Source: JAFGMQ01 sp036733345
GTDB taxonomy: Bacteria > Desulfobacterota > DSM-4660 > Desulfatiglandales > Desulfatiglandaceae
Length of the DNA: 64,000 nt
Direction of reading: 5' to 3'
Assembly: GCA_036733345.1 (NCBI GenBank)
Contig: DAINAR010000001.1
Location: 62,001 to 126,000 of the forward strand
Below the pieces are notes generated by a model. It was given only the letters and a program-made list of their open reading frames with translations. It was not told the origin of the DNA and did no database searches. Positions 44,982-54,482 of the stretch are shown here, in pieces (positions within the stretch are counted from its first letter, which is position 1; the number at the start of each line of letters is the position of its first letter). Position numbers and translations under genes: made by a program.

Positions 44982-45935
44982 ATGAAAAAAAAGGCAACTG
45001 TTATAGGGGCAGGTAACGTTGGAGCAACCGCCGCAATGCTTATTGCTGAAAAAGAACTGGCTGATGTTGTCCTTATTGATGTCATTGACGGTATACCCGA
45101 GGGAAAGGCGCTTGATCTTCTGCAGGCAGCGCCCATTGAAAAGCATGACTCCAGAATAACAGGTATAACTAATGACTACAGCTATGCAAAAGACTCAGAC
45201 ATTGTTATTATAACAGCCGGAATTCCCAGAAAACCCGGAATGAGCAGGGATGATCTTCTGGGCACTAACATGGAAATAATGCATTCCGCTGTATCAAAGG
45301 TTTCAAATGTAGCGCCTGAAGCCATTCTGATTATTGTCAGCAATCCTCTTGATGCCATGTGCCATGTCGCCCTTGAAGCAAGCGGATTCCAGAAAAACAG
45401 GATAATAGGAATGGCAGGCGTTCTGGACTCTGCCCGATTCAGGGCTTTTATTGCCATGGAACTTGATATATCGGTTGACAACATTCATGCCTTTGTTCTC
45501 GGAGGGCATGGTGATACAATGGTCCCACTTCCGCGTTATTCTACAGTAGCAGGCATACCAATTACAGAACTGATGGCTGAAGACACAATCGAATCTCTTG
45601 TCAACAGAACAAGAAACGGAGGCGCTGAAATTGTAGGCTTGCTCAAGACAGGAAGCGCTTATTATGCACCTGCATCAGCGGCCGTAGAAATGGCTGAGGC
45701 CATACTTAAAGACAAAAAGAAGATCCTCCCCTGCTCGGCATATCTTGAAGGGGAATATGGCATAAATAATCTCTTTGTCGGAGTGCCAGTAAAGCTGGGA
45801 GAAAATGGCATAGAAGAAATTATTGAGATTAAGCTCACGGATAATGAAAATATAGCCTTCAATAATTCGGCAGATTCCGTACGAACCCTGCTGAGTGATA
45901 TGAAACGCCTGAAGGAGTCAGCTAATAAAAAATAA
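44982..45935 (+). CDS. mdh: Malate dehydrogenase (LDH-like type)
   Basis: Oxidises malate to oxaloacetate with NAD, in the TCA cycle or its reverse. 317 residues, GxGxxG as GAGNVG (residues 9-14), substrate loop GIPRKPGMSRDDLL with the two Arg of malate enzymes rather than Gln of lactate enzymes, SNPLDAM, and catalytic His in GGHGDTM. AAAAGGAGTAGCGC stands before the ATG. Belongs to the LDH-like MDH group found in many bacteria. The downstream gene is a small unknown. Confidence 0.95.
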   Translation: MKKKATVIGAGNVGATAAMLIAEKELADVVLIDVIDGIPEGKALDLLQAAPIEKHDSRITGITNDYSYAKDSDIVIITAGIPRKPGMSRDDLLGTNMEIMHSAVSKVSNVAPEAILIIVSNPLDAMCHVALEASGFQKNRIIGMAGVLDSARFRAFIAMELDISVDNIHAFVLGGHGDTMVPLPRYSTVAGIPITELMAEDTIESLVNRTRNGGAEIVGLLKTGSAYYAPASAAVEMAEAILKDKKKILPCSAYLEGEYGINNLFVGVPVKLGENGIEEIIEIKLTDNENIAFNNSADSVRTLLSDMKRLKESANKK

Positions 45936-46014
45936 CCGAAAGAGACTTTTTTACCTTCCTGGAAATTTTGCACAAGAACGGGCCAAATGGCCTCTAATGA
46001 CAAGGTGACCCTGA

Positions 46015-46293
46015 ATGGATGAAAAGGCAGTCAGAGCAGGGCTTGAGGCATTGGCGGACAATCTTGATATTGAGGTTCGCCATGAAAATCTTGACCCTGA
46101 TATGTCCTTTTCTCCCGGAGGGCTTTGCCTGATAAAAAACAGGCCCGTAATTATCATCGATAAGGCAGGTTCAGAAAAGTTAAAAATCAAGACCCTTATC
46201 CAGGCACTGAGGCGCTTTGATCTCAGCCGGATTTATATAAAGCCTGCACTCAGAGAATTGCTTGAAGCTCACAATAAAGAGGAAACCCCTTAA
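46015..46293 (+). CDS. Conserved small protein of unknown function
   Basis: 92 residues. No signal peptide or membrane segment. Sequence looks like a small alpha/beta domain: LEALADNLDIEVRHENL, GGLCLIKNRPVIIIDK and a helical C-terminus with RRFDLSRIYIKPALREL. The GGLC...K.RPVIIID block looks conserved, though I cannot name a family. AAGGTG before the ATG. Same strand as mdh, 79 bases downstream. Its end overlaps the end of the convergent AccA-AccD gene by four bases. Confidence 0.6.
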   Translation: MDEKAVRAGLEALADNLDIEVRHENLDPDMSFSPGGLCLIKNRPVIIIDKAGSEKLKIKTLIQALRRFDLSRIYIKPALRELLEAHNKEETP

Positions 46294-48137
46294 GATTTAT
46301 TCTTTTTTCTTTTCCTGGTGGGAGATGCAGTCCGTGTATACAGCTCCAGATACTTCGCAACTGTATTTTTCATATTTTTTCTTTCAGATATTTCCTGTAT
46401 CCCTCTGATGTCATGAAAATAGTCAATATCATTATAAATACCACCTGAAATTTTGTGCAGGAAATCAGATCGAACCAGGTTCTCATCTACTTCAAATCCA
46501 CTCGATTTCATTACCCGTGGGCCTGCAAATATTACCAGAGCCCCGGGCTCGGCTATGATTATATCACCAAGTGAGGCATAACTTGCTATGGCTCCTCCGG
46601 TTGCAGGATCTGCTAAAATTGATATAAAAGGCAGTCCACGCTTTTTCAGGCGATTTATCGATTCAATGGTTTTCACCATCTGCATAAGAGCAGATATTCC
46701 CTCATAAAGCCTTGCTCCTCCCGAACAGCACAGGCTGATAAACGGTATGTTCTCCTCAAGGGCAAAATCTATTCCTCTGCTGAACTTTTCTCCAAACACT
46801 ACCCCCATGGAACCACCACAGTAATAAAATTCGCTAATCGCCATGACCACGGGGAAATGAAAGATCCGGGCACTCCCCACAACAAGCGATTCATGAAAAT
46901 GAGATCGGCCTTCCTGTTTGGCCAGGAAATCACTATAGTACCCTGTAATAGATTCCTCTTCAAGAAGCTGATCCACTGTCAAATTCCTGTAAAGCTCATG
47001 AAAAGTTCCCATGTCCGCAAGGCAGTCAATCCATCCGGTTGCCCCAAGGGTGTAGGAATAGCCGCATTCAGGGCAAGTATTGAAGTTGTCAAGAAAAGAT
47101 TTGAGTGGAACAAGCCTACCACACCCCCTACGTCTTGCGTCGCCTCCCTGTCCGCCGCCGCATTCGACATATTTGGTATCAGTCTCTTCTGTCATCATAC
47201 TGCCATACTCATCATCAACCTCAATCCCGCTCGAAAAATTGACGATCCTTATATCTAAGGGAGGTTTCCTGAAAGCCATCTTAATGGGTTTCTCAATATA
47301 TCTTTTAATGTCATACAGGGCTCCGCTTCCCTTGTTTACACCATATTTCCTGGCCCTTCGCTCTCTTTTCTTTATAAGACTCTTTATTCTGGAATGAGAA
47401 ATATCCTTTATTGACTTTGTAAGGAACTCCTTAATTTCTTCAGCCATTTCCTGACAATCAGTCACATCTTCGGGAGAAGGCACAACCCTGTCAATAACAT
47501 CCAGGTTTTTAAGCTCCCTGGCTGTTGGCTTCAGTATTGCCAGGGCATCCTTTATTCGAGTAGGATCTCTGAAAACAATTGAAGCCATGCTTTCGGGTGG
47601 AGCAGTAGCATACAGAGCATCATCCATTTGACCCCTGATGTCAGTGACCTGAGTAGCCAGTGCTCCACCACTCCCCCCTTCACCTAGAATCAGAGAAATT
47701 GTCCTGACCGGGATAGTTAAAAATTCACGTATCAGCTGTGCTATAAAAAATGCCTGGAAACGCTGTGCTGAGTACATTGAGATATCGGCCCCGTAAGTAT
47801 CTACAATCGAAAAAATATAAGTATTTTCCCTGTCAGACGCACGCGCCTTTTTAAGTACTCTCAGGACAAGTGAATGCTCGTCTGATGTAAGCATTCCGTA
47901 ATTAAGCCTTTTCAGGTCTTCAGTGGTCTGAAGGTCCTGAGGTTTTGGTTTCTGCTGAGCTATAATGAATAATTGTTTGCCAAGAAACTGACAGGGGCCT
48001 GTAATCAAAGAAACCCCAGGGTTTTCAAACGGCTCAAAATCAGGGAATACTCTATCAATAATATCTGAAGCCCTGGGCCTGAATGGATGCCTGGTTCTTT
48101 TCTTGAAGATATCAACAATATCTGTCTTGATCATCAT
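46290..48137 (-). CDS. Acetyl-CoA carboxylase carboxyltransferase, AccA-AccD fusion
   Basis: 615 residues. Residues about 30-290 resemble AccA (GEGGSGGAL at 152, ATAPPESMASIVFRD at 177). Residues about 320-600 resemble AccD (GASGGARLYEG-like CCSGGARLYEG, LADPATGGAIASYASLGD, IIAEPGALVIFAGPRV). The zinc finger is odd: C326-x12-C339-x15-C355-x2-C358, i.e. the first CxxC is widened by ten Gly/Arg-rich residues. The order alpha-beta is the reverse of plant or archaeal beta-alpha style fusions. It transfers carboxyl from biotin (BCCP) to acetyl-CoA to give malonyl-CoA. No accB or accC nearby. Start: two ATGs in tandem, the second (48134) better placed after GGAG. Confidence 0.9.
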   Translation of the reverse strand: MMIKTDIVDIFKKRTRHPFRPRASDIIDRVFPDFEPFENPGVSLITGPCQFLGKQLFIIAQQKPKPQDLQTTEDLKRLNYGMLTSDEHSLVLRVLKKARASDRENTYIFSIVDTYGADISMYSAQRFQAFFIAQLIREFLTIPVRTISLILGEGGSGGALATQVTDIRGQMDDALYATAPPESMASIVFRDPTRIKDALAILKPTARELKNLDVIDRVVPSPEDVTDCQEMAEEIKEFLTKSIKDISHSRIKSLIKKRERRARKYGVNKGSGALYDIKRYIEKPIKMAFRKPPLDIRIVNFSSGIEVDDEYGSMMTEETDTKYVECGGGQGGDARRRGCGRLVPLKSFLDNFNTCPECGYSYTLGATGWIDCLADMGTFHELYRNLTVDQLLEEESITGYYSDFLAKQEGRSHFHESLVVGSARIFHFPVVMAISEFYYCGGSMGVVFGEKFSRGIDFALEENIPFISLCCSGGARLYEGISALMQMVKTIESINRLKKRGLPFISILADPATGGAIASYASLGDIIIAEPGALVIFAGPRVMKSSGFEVDENLVRSDFLHKISGGIYNDIDYFHDIRGIQEISERKNMKNTVAKYLELYTRTASPTRKRKKNKS

Positions 48138-48248
48138 TCTCCTCTCTATTTTGCCTGGAATAGCAAAATCGAATGCTTATTGTTTTGGGCTTAAATCTAT
48201 TACCATGCATTGGATTTTTTATCAACAGATTCAATCAAACAAGACACA

Positions 48249-51200
48249 CTATTTGCCATTAGTCATACCCTTAATGATCCGTGAAGGGGTAAGAAAGATG
48301 CGCTCAAAAAAACCTGCCACACCGGTTCCCCAATTTTTAAGAGGAACATATCGCACATCTGGATTTGATATGGGCCCGGTTACCTTAAAATAGTAAACAA
48401 GGATTGATTTTTCTTTCCCTGCTAAGATATACCCAATTATTGGTATCCTGCTTATAAGATAATCTATGGTACCTAATGGTTGAACACCTATATCAAAATC
48501 AAGCTGATCATTGCACAAATTCAGCCCTCCTTTGAATGCACCATTAAATACAGGGCTGTTCATTACAATACTATTACTTTCAAAAACGCCTTCATTAATT
48601 GCAATTTCTCCTGAAATGTTTTTAAAATAAAATCCTTCCCCTGAGTTATCTGCCTGTTTTTTCGTGAACACATTCTGGAGGCTCAAAAATTCAAGGACAT
48701 GAAGAATTATATTCGATTTTTTTATCTTTCCATTTTCAATCAGGAAACTTGCACTGCCTGTAAGACTTGAAAGCATTTCCTCCTTATCTCTTCCCCTTGT
48801 ATAAAAGACACCCTCTATGGTTATGATGCCATCAAGGTACTCTTTAATACCAAGTGCATTAAGATAATCGCTTACAGGCTGATCTTCCATCTTTATATAC
48901 CCAGAAAAAAGCACTTCAGGGCTTTTTCCTGTCAACATATGACCTTTAATGGCCAAAACTCCATGCTCTTTCTCAAATACTGAGTTTTTGATAATAAAAT
49001 TCCCGGATCTGAAAACACATTCAGCCTTCAAAGGGCCAAATAAAATCGTTTTCCATTTTCCCTTATTGACATTAAGGTTCAGGTTGATTTCAGAATCATT
49101 TATAAATTTGTTAAGCCTCTGGTTAGATATAGAATCTGTTATTGAAGTGCCGGCAAAACTCCTTTTTTTTGTTTTTGAAAATAATTTGTCTGCATAATTC
49201 TTTATTAAATCAGTAACATTAATATATTCAGAATTTATTTTCAGTGTGCCCTTAAGCCCCTGCCATCCACTCAGATTACCTGATATTTTAACAGGATTGT
49301 TCCCAACCCGCATTTTGAATGAATTGATCAGAATATCTTTGCCTTTAAATATTGTCTTGAAATTCAAATCTTTTATTTGAGAAGGCAAACCACTTAAAAA
49401 GAAAGAGATGTTTTTGGCTTTAATTTCCCCATTTGCAGTAGTTTTAAGAGGGTTCTGAGGGAAAGCTGTAATTTCAGACCAAAATGAAAGAAGGCCTTTT
49501 GCATGCACATTCCCTTTTGTATAAAATATCCCCAAATCTTCCAGTGAAAAATTATTTGAAAAAGACTTCAGCTTAAAAAGATCCCGTTTTTGCAGATCAT
49601 AGTATCCACTAATGTTTAATGCCGATTTATTGAAATTGCATAACAGATTTTTAATGTATAATTTTTCCCCGGACTGAAGATCAAGGTCGAAGACTAACCT
49701 GTTCTGAGTTCCTCCGGGTTCCATTAAAAAGGAGGGGGTTTCCATTCCAAATCCTTGCAGATCTGCCTCGCCATGACATGACCATGCCCCATCTTTTTTA
49801 TTCAGCACAAAATAACTGTCCAAAGCCGACTTGAATCTGAAAGGTATTTTCTGATCAGCATAAAGCATTTCTACTATTTCATTCATGTCCAGGTGTATGG
49901 CCAGGTTAATGCCAGCGCCTGCTAGCAGATTCTCTGTTGAGCCTGAAATAACAAAATCCGATTTCCCCAAAAACCCCTTTGCACTGAGGTCGCATTCACC
50001 CCCTTCTGTTATCTTCAGTAATGCATCCTGAATTTTTACTGGCAGAAATATCTTTTCATGGGAAATTGAACAATCATTTAGTTTAAACTCGCTTTTTTGT
50101 ATCCGTGGATATTTCCATGCTTCTTCATAATCAACCTCAAGGCAGGCCTCCAGATTTCCAGACACTTGATCAACCCCCCCCAGCTGATTACGAATATAAT
50201 CAGGCATAATATCAGTTTCCAACTGATGTTTCAGGTCATCGAGAGCAAACTTTCCTTTGACCAGTGCCTTAAATACAGGAGCATCTGAATACAGCCTGCT
50301 CACATGAAGAGATGCATCATTTATATCAGAGCTGCCGAATTTTCCTTTTAAATTTGAAACAACCAGATTCCCACTATCTATACTCAATTCTCCTGATACA
50401 TCTCTAAATGATACTCCAGTGGTATCTTTTAATACCTCAAGATTTTCACCCTCAATTTTCAAAAATAAAGCCCCAGCGTTTTCAGGCAGATTAAGATTAT
50501 AAATCTGATTTATTGTACCCTTAAGTGTAAATTGCCCAACGCTTAGATTACCGCCTGAAAAAACAGGAAAAATACGGTTTTCGACAAATTCCGGTAAAAC
50601 AGGCGTTGGAAAGGCTTTTTTCAGAACCTGGGACGCCATGGTACTGCTTTCAATGCTGAGATCGAGATAGGGATCAGATTTATCTTTCATGCCGAGGAAA
50701 GCCTTACCTTGGAGTGAAAAATCCTGTGTAACCAGCTTCATGGATGAAATTTCTATTAAAGATGCTGAGAAAAAAGAATCAAAATCAAAATTTAAAAACT
50801 TGAATGTGAACCCTTTTTTTGTCTCCTGATTAGCAATAAAAAAACCAGTATTACTGGCAATAACTTTTCCCTTTACCGATAAAGGCCTGTCCAGCGTACC
50901 ATTTATATCAATTTTCGCCTTTGAAAACCCTGTAAATCCGTAAAGGTAATGAGACGAAGGAACCAGGGATAACGGGATCCTGTCCGATTCCAATGTCATG
51001 TGAACTGATGGAGATTTGCTGGAATCCTCCTGTATAATACTGCCTTTCAGTTTAAAGTCTGCCTTTTCAGAGCTGAATGCTATTTCGCCGTGCGACCTGA
51101 AATCAAAACCTGCAGGGAGTGGAGATCGCTGAGAAATATCCAGATACAGATTCTCTATCCTGAAAGGATAGTCGTTGATGATTATCTCGGCGCTTTCAAG

Positions 51201-51650
51201 TGTTACCTCAGGAAATACAGCCATCCTCTTTAAAATACTGCTTTTAGATACAGAATCTTCTCCATTTGCCTCAATATAAGATGAGAAAAATTTCTGGGCG
51301 GGCAATTCAATCCTTGGCCTGGACAGAAAAACACTGGAGGGTATAATTTCCCCTTTCATAAGACTGTAAGGATCAAAAATGACCCTAACCATAGGAGCTG
51401 ATATTTTTTCGGGTCCGAGTGTTGACTTTGCCTCGAAATCATCGGCACTGATCCCGATTCCGCCCCAGAAACTGACTTCTATGTCTCTTGCACTGAGTTC
51501 ATATCCTATTGAACGTGAAATCTGTTTGATAATGTACTGCTGAACTGAAGGCTTCTGCAGCAGACTGTTAAGAAGGAGAATAACTGAAATAAAAAGAATA
51601 AACAGTAACAGGCAGGGTAAAATAAAAGGCTTTAACTTCTTGATAGACAT
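48249..51650 (-). CDS. AsmA-like protein with AsmA C-terminal region
   Basis: 1133 residues, anchored by one N-terminal span (LPCLLLFILFISVILLLNSLL) with the rest periplasmic, mostly beta. N-terminal AsmA-type domain (SIGYELSARDIEVSFWGGIGISADDFEAKS), then repeated beta segments, and a C-terminal region of AsmA/DUF3971 style (GEIAINEGVFESNSIVMNSPVF, LDFDIGVQPLGTIDYLISRIPIIGYILAG). Proteins of this fold (AsmA, TamB, YhdP) are thought to bridge the envelope and carry phospholipids to the outer membrane. The start overlaps the NUDIX gene end by 19 bases, so translation is coupled. Confidence 0.85.
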   Translation of the reverse strand: MSIKKLKPFILPCLLLFILFISVILLLNSLLQKPSVQQYIIKQISRSIGYELSARDIEVSFWGGIGISADDFEAKSTLGPEKISAPMVRVIFDPYSLMKGEIIPSSVFLSRPRIELPAQKFFSSYIEANGEDSVSKSSILKRMAVFPEVTLESAEIIINDYPFRIENLYLDISQRSPLPAGFDFRSHGEIAFSSEKADFKLKGSIIQEDSSKSPSVHMTLESDRIPLSLVPSSHYLYGFTGFSKAKIDINGTLDRPLSVKGKVIASNTGFFIANQETKKGFTFKFLNFDFDSFFSASLIEISSMKLVTQDFSLQGKAFLGMKDKSDPYLDLSIESSTMASQVLKKAFPTPVLPEFVENRIFPVFSGGNLSVGQFTLKGTINQIYNLNLPENAGALFLKIEGENLEVLKDTTGVSFRDVSGELSIDSGNLVVSNLKGKFGSSDINDASLHVSRLYSDAPVFKALVKGKFALDDLKHQLETDIMPDYIRNQLGGVDQVSGNLEACLEVDYEEAWKYPRIQKSEFKLNDCSISHEKIFLPVKIQDALLKITEGGECDLSAKGFLGKSDFVISGSTENLLAGAGINLAIHLDMNEIVEMLYADQKIPFRFKSALDSYFVLNKKDGAWSCHGEADLQGFGMETPSFLMEPGGTQNRLVFDLDLQSGEKLYIKNLLCNFNKSALNISGYYDLQKRDLFKLKSFSNNFSLEDLGIFYTKGNVHAKGLLSFWSEITAFPQNPLKTTANGEIKAKNISFFLSGLPSQIKDLNFKTIFKGKDILINSFKMRVGNNPVKISGNLSGWQGLKGTLKINSEYINVTDLIKNYADKLFSKTKKRSFAGTSITDSISNQRLNKFINDSEINLNLNVNKGKWKTILFGPLKAECVFRSGNFIIKNSVFEKEHGVLAIKGHMLTGKSPEVLFSGYIKMEDQPVSDYLNALGIKEYLDGIITIEGVFYTRGRDKEEMLSSLTGSASFLIENGKIKKSNIILHVLEFLSLQNVFTKKQADNSGEGFYFKNISGEIAINEGVFESNSIVMNSPVFNGAFKGGLNLCNDQLDFDIGVQPLGTIDYLISRIPIIGYILAGKEKSILVYYFKVTGPISNPDVRYVPLKNWGTGVAGFFERIFLTPSRIIKGMTNGK

Positions 51651-52156
51651 TTTTCGAAATAGTCCTCAAGAATCTTTCTATGGTCAAAGGCCACCGGATA
51701 GGGAATTGAATTCCGATAAAAGATGCCTGCATCCATGGCATCATCCGCTGCCTTTGGGCTTCCTTTTGCCCTTGAAACAAACACTACTGAAATCGTATGA
51801 TGCCTCGGATCTCTTTGCGGATCAGAATAGGCACCCAGCTGGTATAACAATTCAACCTCCAATGAAGTTTCTTCCCTGGCCTCCCTTACAGCAGCATTCT
51901 CAAGGCTTTCCCCATAATCTACAAATCCCCCTGGAATAGCCCATCCAAAGGGAGGATTTTTCCTCTTGATCAAAACAATGCCGCACTCTCCTTTCCTGTT
52001 TACAGATATATCAGAGCCGGGCTCAATCTCTATGATAATATCCACTGTAGGAAAAGGATTTCTGTAGTTCTTTACTACCTTGCCGCAGTGCGGACATAAA
52101 AGGCTGTTATTTTTATTTTGTCGGGATTTTTGGGATTTAGGGTTTTTCTCTGTCAA
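51632..52156 (-). CDS. NUDIX hydrolase with N-terminal zinc knuckle
   Basis: 174 residues. The Nudix box is GGFVDYGESLENAAV followed by REAREETSLEVEL, complete with its acidic metal ligands. The N-terminus holds one CPHCGK knuckle (residues 21-26), like ADP-ribose or NADH pyrophosphatase-type proteins, but only two Cys are visible. Hydrolyses a nucleoside diphosphate derivative; which one is unknown. Probable start is TTG at 52156. Overlaps the AsmA-like gene by 19 bases. Confidence 0.85.
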   Translation of the reverse strand: MTEKNPKSQKSRQNKNNSLLCPHCGKVVKNYRNPFPTVDIIIEIEPGSDISVNRKGECGIVLIKRKNPPFGWAIPGGFVDYGESLENAAVREAREETSLEVELLYQLGAYSDPQRDPRHHTISVVFVSRAKGSPKAADDAMDAGIFYRNSIPYPVAFDHRKILEDYFEKCLSRS

Positions 52157-52664
52157 AAGCGTATTCCATTTACTTTACTATGATAGATATTTCAGGTTGA
52201 AAATGATGATTTTTTGGAAAACACTATCAGAATAATATGAATATGTCAAAACAACATAGGCAGGTTATCGGTTATGAGTTAGAGGTTATAATTTTTACTA
52301 TTACCCCTTACCTGATTTTGCTATCCATAACATGATGATTTCAGGCTTGATACATAAACGATATGGTGGATTTGGAGCACAAATAAACCAACTGAATGAA
52401 ATACTGATTTATAGTGAAGCGTCCTTAATGTTCTCATAAAAAGCCAAATTCCGAACGGGTTTGTAAAAAGCTCCAAGTTCAAGTCGAATATCCCGTCTTT
52501 TGCGGGGGCGGGCTAATCCGGGGAACCCGCCCATCCACCTTTTACCCTGTGCCTTAAACCCTGAACCCTTCCATTATCTTCTTCGCAGTGGCAACGAGAT
52601 AAAGCCCAATGCAGATCCTTCGATCCCGGTCTTGCGGGGAATTGGGTCTTTTACCAGGCCGTCA
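52157..52664. other. Intergenic region NUDIX/aminotransferase with GC-rich palindromes
   Basis: A 508-base gap. From 52497 to 52650 it is GC-rich, with a strong hairpin GGGCGGG/CCCGCCC (52506-52532) and low-complexity ACCCTG/AACCCTGAACC runs, like dispersed repeat debris. No ORF of weight, no clear terminator. Confidence 0.5.
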
Positions 52665-53846
52665 TCATTTGTATTTCTGCATAACCCGTGCAAACCCAGT
52701 CAAAGAACCTTCGATAGTCCTGTCATCTACGCAGTAAGCAATCCTGAAATGTCCTGGCCCTCCAAAAGCAGAACCGGGAACGGTAAGTATATTCTCCTCC
52801 TGCAAGGCCCTGACGAATTCCACATCATCGGGTATGGGGGCCTTCGGAAAAAGATAAAATGTCCCGCCCGGCATATTGAAATCATAGCCCGCTTCTTTGA
52901 GGCCTTCAGAGAGCCTGTCCCGTTTTCTTTCATAGTCAGCTATATCTACACTGTCGTTCAAAAACGATGGGATTAACCTCTGCATCAGAGCAGGAGCATT
53001 GACATACCCGAGTATCCTGTTGCACAGAATAAGTGCATCCATAATGATGTTTTTGTTTAGAATGTCAGGATTGACAGCAATATAGCCTATCCTTTCACCT
53101 GCCAGAGAAAGGTCTTTTGAAAAGGAGGTTACCAAAATACTCTGCTCATATGTATCAAATACTGATGGACAGACAGAACCATTGAAAATTATCTTGTTGT
53201 AGGGCTCATCAGAAATCAGGAAGATAGTTCGCCCCAGCAGCTCACTATGATGCCTTAACAGCTCCCCAAGCTGCATCAGGTCATCCTTTTCATAAAGCCT
53301 GCCAGTGGGATTATTAGGATTATTTATCAATATTGCCCTGGTATTTGGATTTATCGCCTTTTCAATCGCAGAAAGATCAAGTGAAAAATCAGGATTCGTG
53401 TTAACAGTCTTCGGAACACCGCCGTGATTATCAAGATAAAAATTATACTCTACAAAATAAGGAGAGGGAATGATTACTTCATCACCCGGATCAAGAATGG
53501 CCTTAAAGACAACGTTTAATGCGCCCCCTGCTCCGACCGTCATGACAATATCCCCGGCACTGAAGGAGTGACCGTTTCTTTTACATAAAAAATCAGCTAC
53601 AGCCTGCCTGGTTTCAATAAACCCTGCATTCGGCATATAGCCATGAACTCCAAAGGAATTAGAAGAGGCCAGATCCTTCAGTACACTTTCAAATCTTGCA
53701 GGGGGATCAAGATTTGGATTGCCCAGGCTGAAATCAAAGACGTTTTCCGGACCGAATTTAGCCTTTCTTATTGCCCCCTCTTCGAACATTTTTCTTACCC
53801 ATGAAGATCTTTCAATTGAACTTTTGATTTTTCTTGAAATAGGCAT
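52665..53846 (-). CDS. PLP-dependent aminotransferase class I/II
   Basis: 393 residues of fold type I, aspartate-aminotransferase-like. Motifs: NPLD-like PSP...FVEYNFYLDNHGG, NNPNNPTGR at about 183, SDEPYNKIIF, and the PLP Lys in TSFSKDLSLAGERIGY. Substrate unknown. The ATG at 53846 has GGAGG 9 bases upstream. A further 29 codons upstream (to 53933) run into the terminator-like hairpin of the repeated element and are not part of the gene. The next gene (membrane spermidine-synthase-like) lies 0.8 kb away. Confidence 0.9.
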   Translation of the reverse strand: MPISRKIKSSIERSSWVRKMFEEGAIRKAKFGPENVFDFSLGNPNLDPPARFESVLKDLASSNSFGVHGYMPNAGFIETRQAVADFLCKRNGHSFSAGDIVMTVGAGGALNVVFKAILDPGDEVIIPSPYFVEYNFYLDNHGGVPKTVNTNPDFSLDLSAIEKAINPNTRAILINNPNNPTGRLYEKDDLMQLGELLRHHSELLGRTIFLISDEPYNKIIFNGSVCPSVFDTYEQSILVTSFSKDLSLAGERIGYIAVNPDILNKNIIMDALILCNRILGYVNAPALMQRLIPSFLNDSVDIADYERKRDRLSEGLKEAGYDFNMPGGTFYLFPKAPIPDDVEFVRALQEENILTVPGSAFGGPGHFRIAYCVDDRTIEGSLTGFARVMQKYK

Positions 53847-53904
53847 GTCCCATTTCCTCCTCTTTTGCTCATCTACTGTTAATGGATGGGCATTAATTAT
53901 GAAT

Positions 53905-54002
53905 AAAAAAAGCCGTGAAAACCCTTTTTCCACGGCCTTTTGATCTTACAGTCTCAATATTTAGTCAGGGCCGTGGATATAAAAATACCCCCAAAAATAA
54001 TA
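53905..54002 (-). ncRNA. Candidate structured RNA or attenuator, copy 1
   Basis: On the minus strand: TTATTATTTTTGG, then TATAT, then CCACGGCCC (53968-53976), about 30 bases, GGCCGTGG (53930-53937), a short loop, CACGGC (53912-53917) and seven T. Segment 2 can pair with segment 1 or with segment 3; the latter forms an intrinsic terminator. It lies 58 bases before the aminotransferase ATG. Either a leader attenuator or an independent short RNA. Confidence 0.5.
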
Positions 54003-54163
54003 AGCAAAAAAGTACCCGATTAATAAATAAGATTCTTTTTTCATCATTTTCTCAATATTTCTTAAAGCAATATGATATTAAGATTAATAAGTTATGGTTC
54101 AACCGATTAATCTCTATGAGTTCATTTCCCCGAAGCCTGCTTCTTCTTGTCATCCCGGACTTG

Positions 54164-54317
54164 GAGACTGTGTCATAATTCCATTTTCGTCATTCCGTGC
54201 AAGCGAAGCGCGACACGGAATCCAGTCCCGCCTTGGCGGGATTCAATATGTTCTGGATACCGGCTTTCGCCGGCATGACTGTCTTGATGGTACTTTTGAG
54301 AATTGCGACACAGCCTC
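54164..54317. repeat. MITE-like repeat element with terminal inverted repeats
   Basis: The outer 18-mers GAGACTGTGTCATAATTC (54164-54181) and GAATTGCGACACAGCCTC (54300-54317) are inverse complements with three mismatches. Inside are three hairpins: ATTCCGTG/CACGGAAT, TCCCGCC/GGCGGGA and ACCGGC/GCCGG. Resembles the common CTGGATACCGGC...GCCGGCATGAC dispersed repeats of proteobacteria. No transposase. 154 bases. Confidence 0.7.
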
Positions 54318-54385
54318 TTGATCCGAATCCAGTTCTTCATTTTAACTCTTATAAAATTTTAGGCTTTCATCATGCAAGTCAGTAT

Positions 54386-54482
54386 AAAAAAAAGGCCGTG
54401 GAACCTTTTTCCACGGCCTTTTGATCTCTTATTCATATGTTCACTCAGGGCCGTGGATATAGTTCTCCCCAAAAATAATAAA
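54386..54482 (-). ncRNA. Candidate structured RNA or attenuator, copy 2
   Basis: Same layout as copy 1, 480 bases further right, minus strand: TTATTATTTTTGGGG, TATAT, CCACGGCCC (54448-54456), about 29 bases, GGCCGTGGAA (54409-54418), TTCCACGGCC (54394-54403), eight T. The terminator stem is perfect, 10 base pairs, extended by A-T pairs. It follows the end of the spermidine-synthase-like gene by about 150 bases. Confidence 0.5.

Noticed and set aside
52500..52976. 158-codon plus-strand frame
   Set aside because: It overlaps the aminotransferase end and repeat-like GC-rich sequence; no SD or motif.
53847..53933. Longer aminotransferase start at 53933
   Set aside because: The added frame runs through the terminator-like hairpin; the ATG at 53846 has GGAGG at the ideal distance.
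53905..54482. CRISPR-like direct repeats
   Set aside because: Only two units of about 100 bases at 480-base distance, with terminator structure and no cas gene; not an array.
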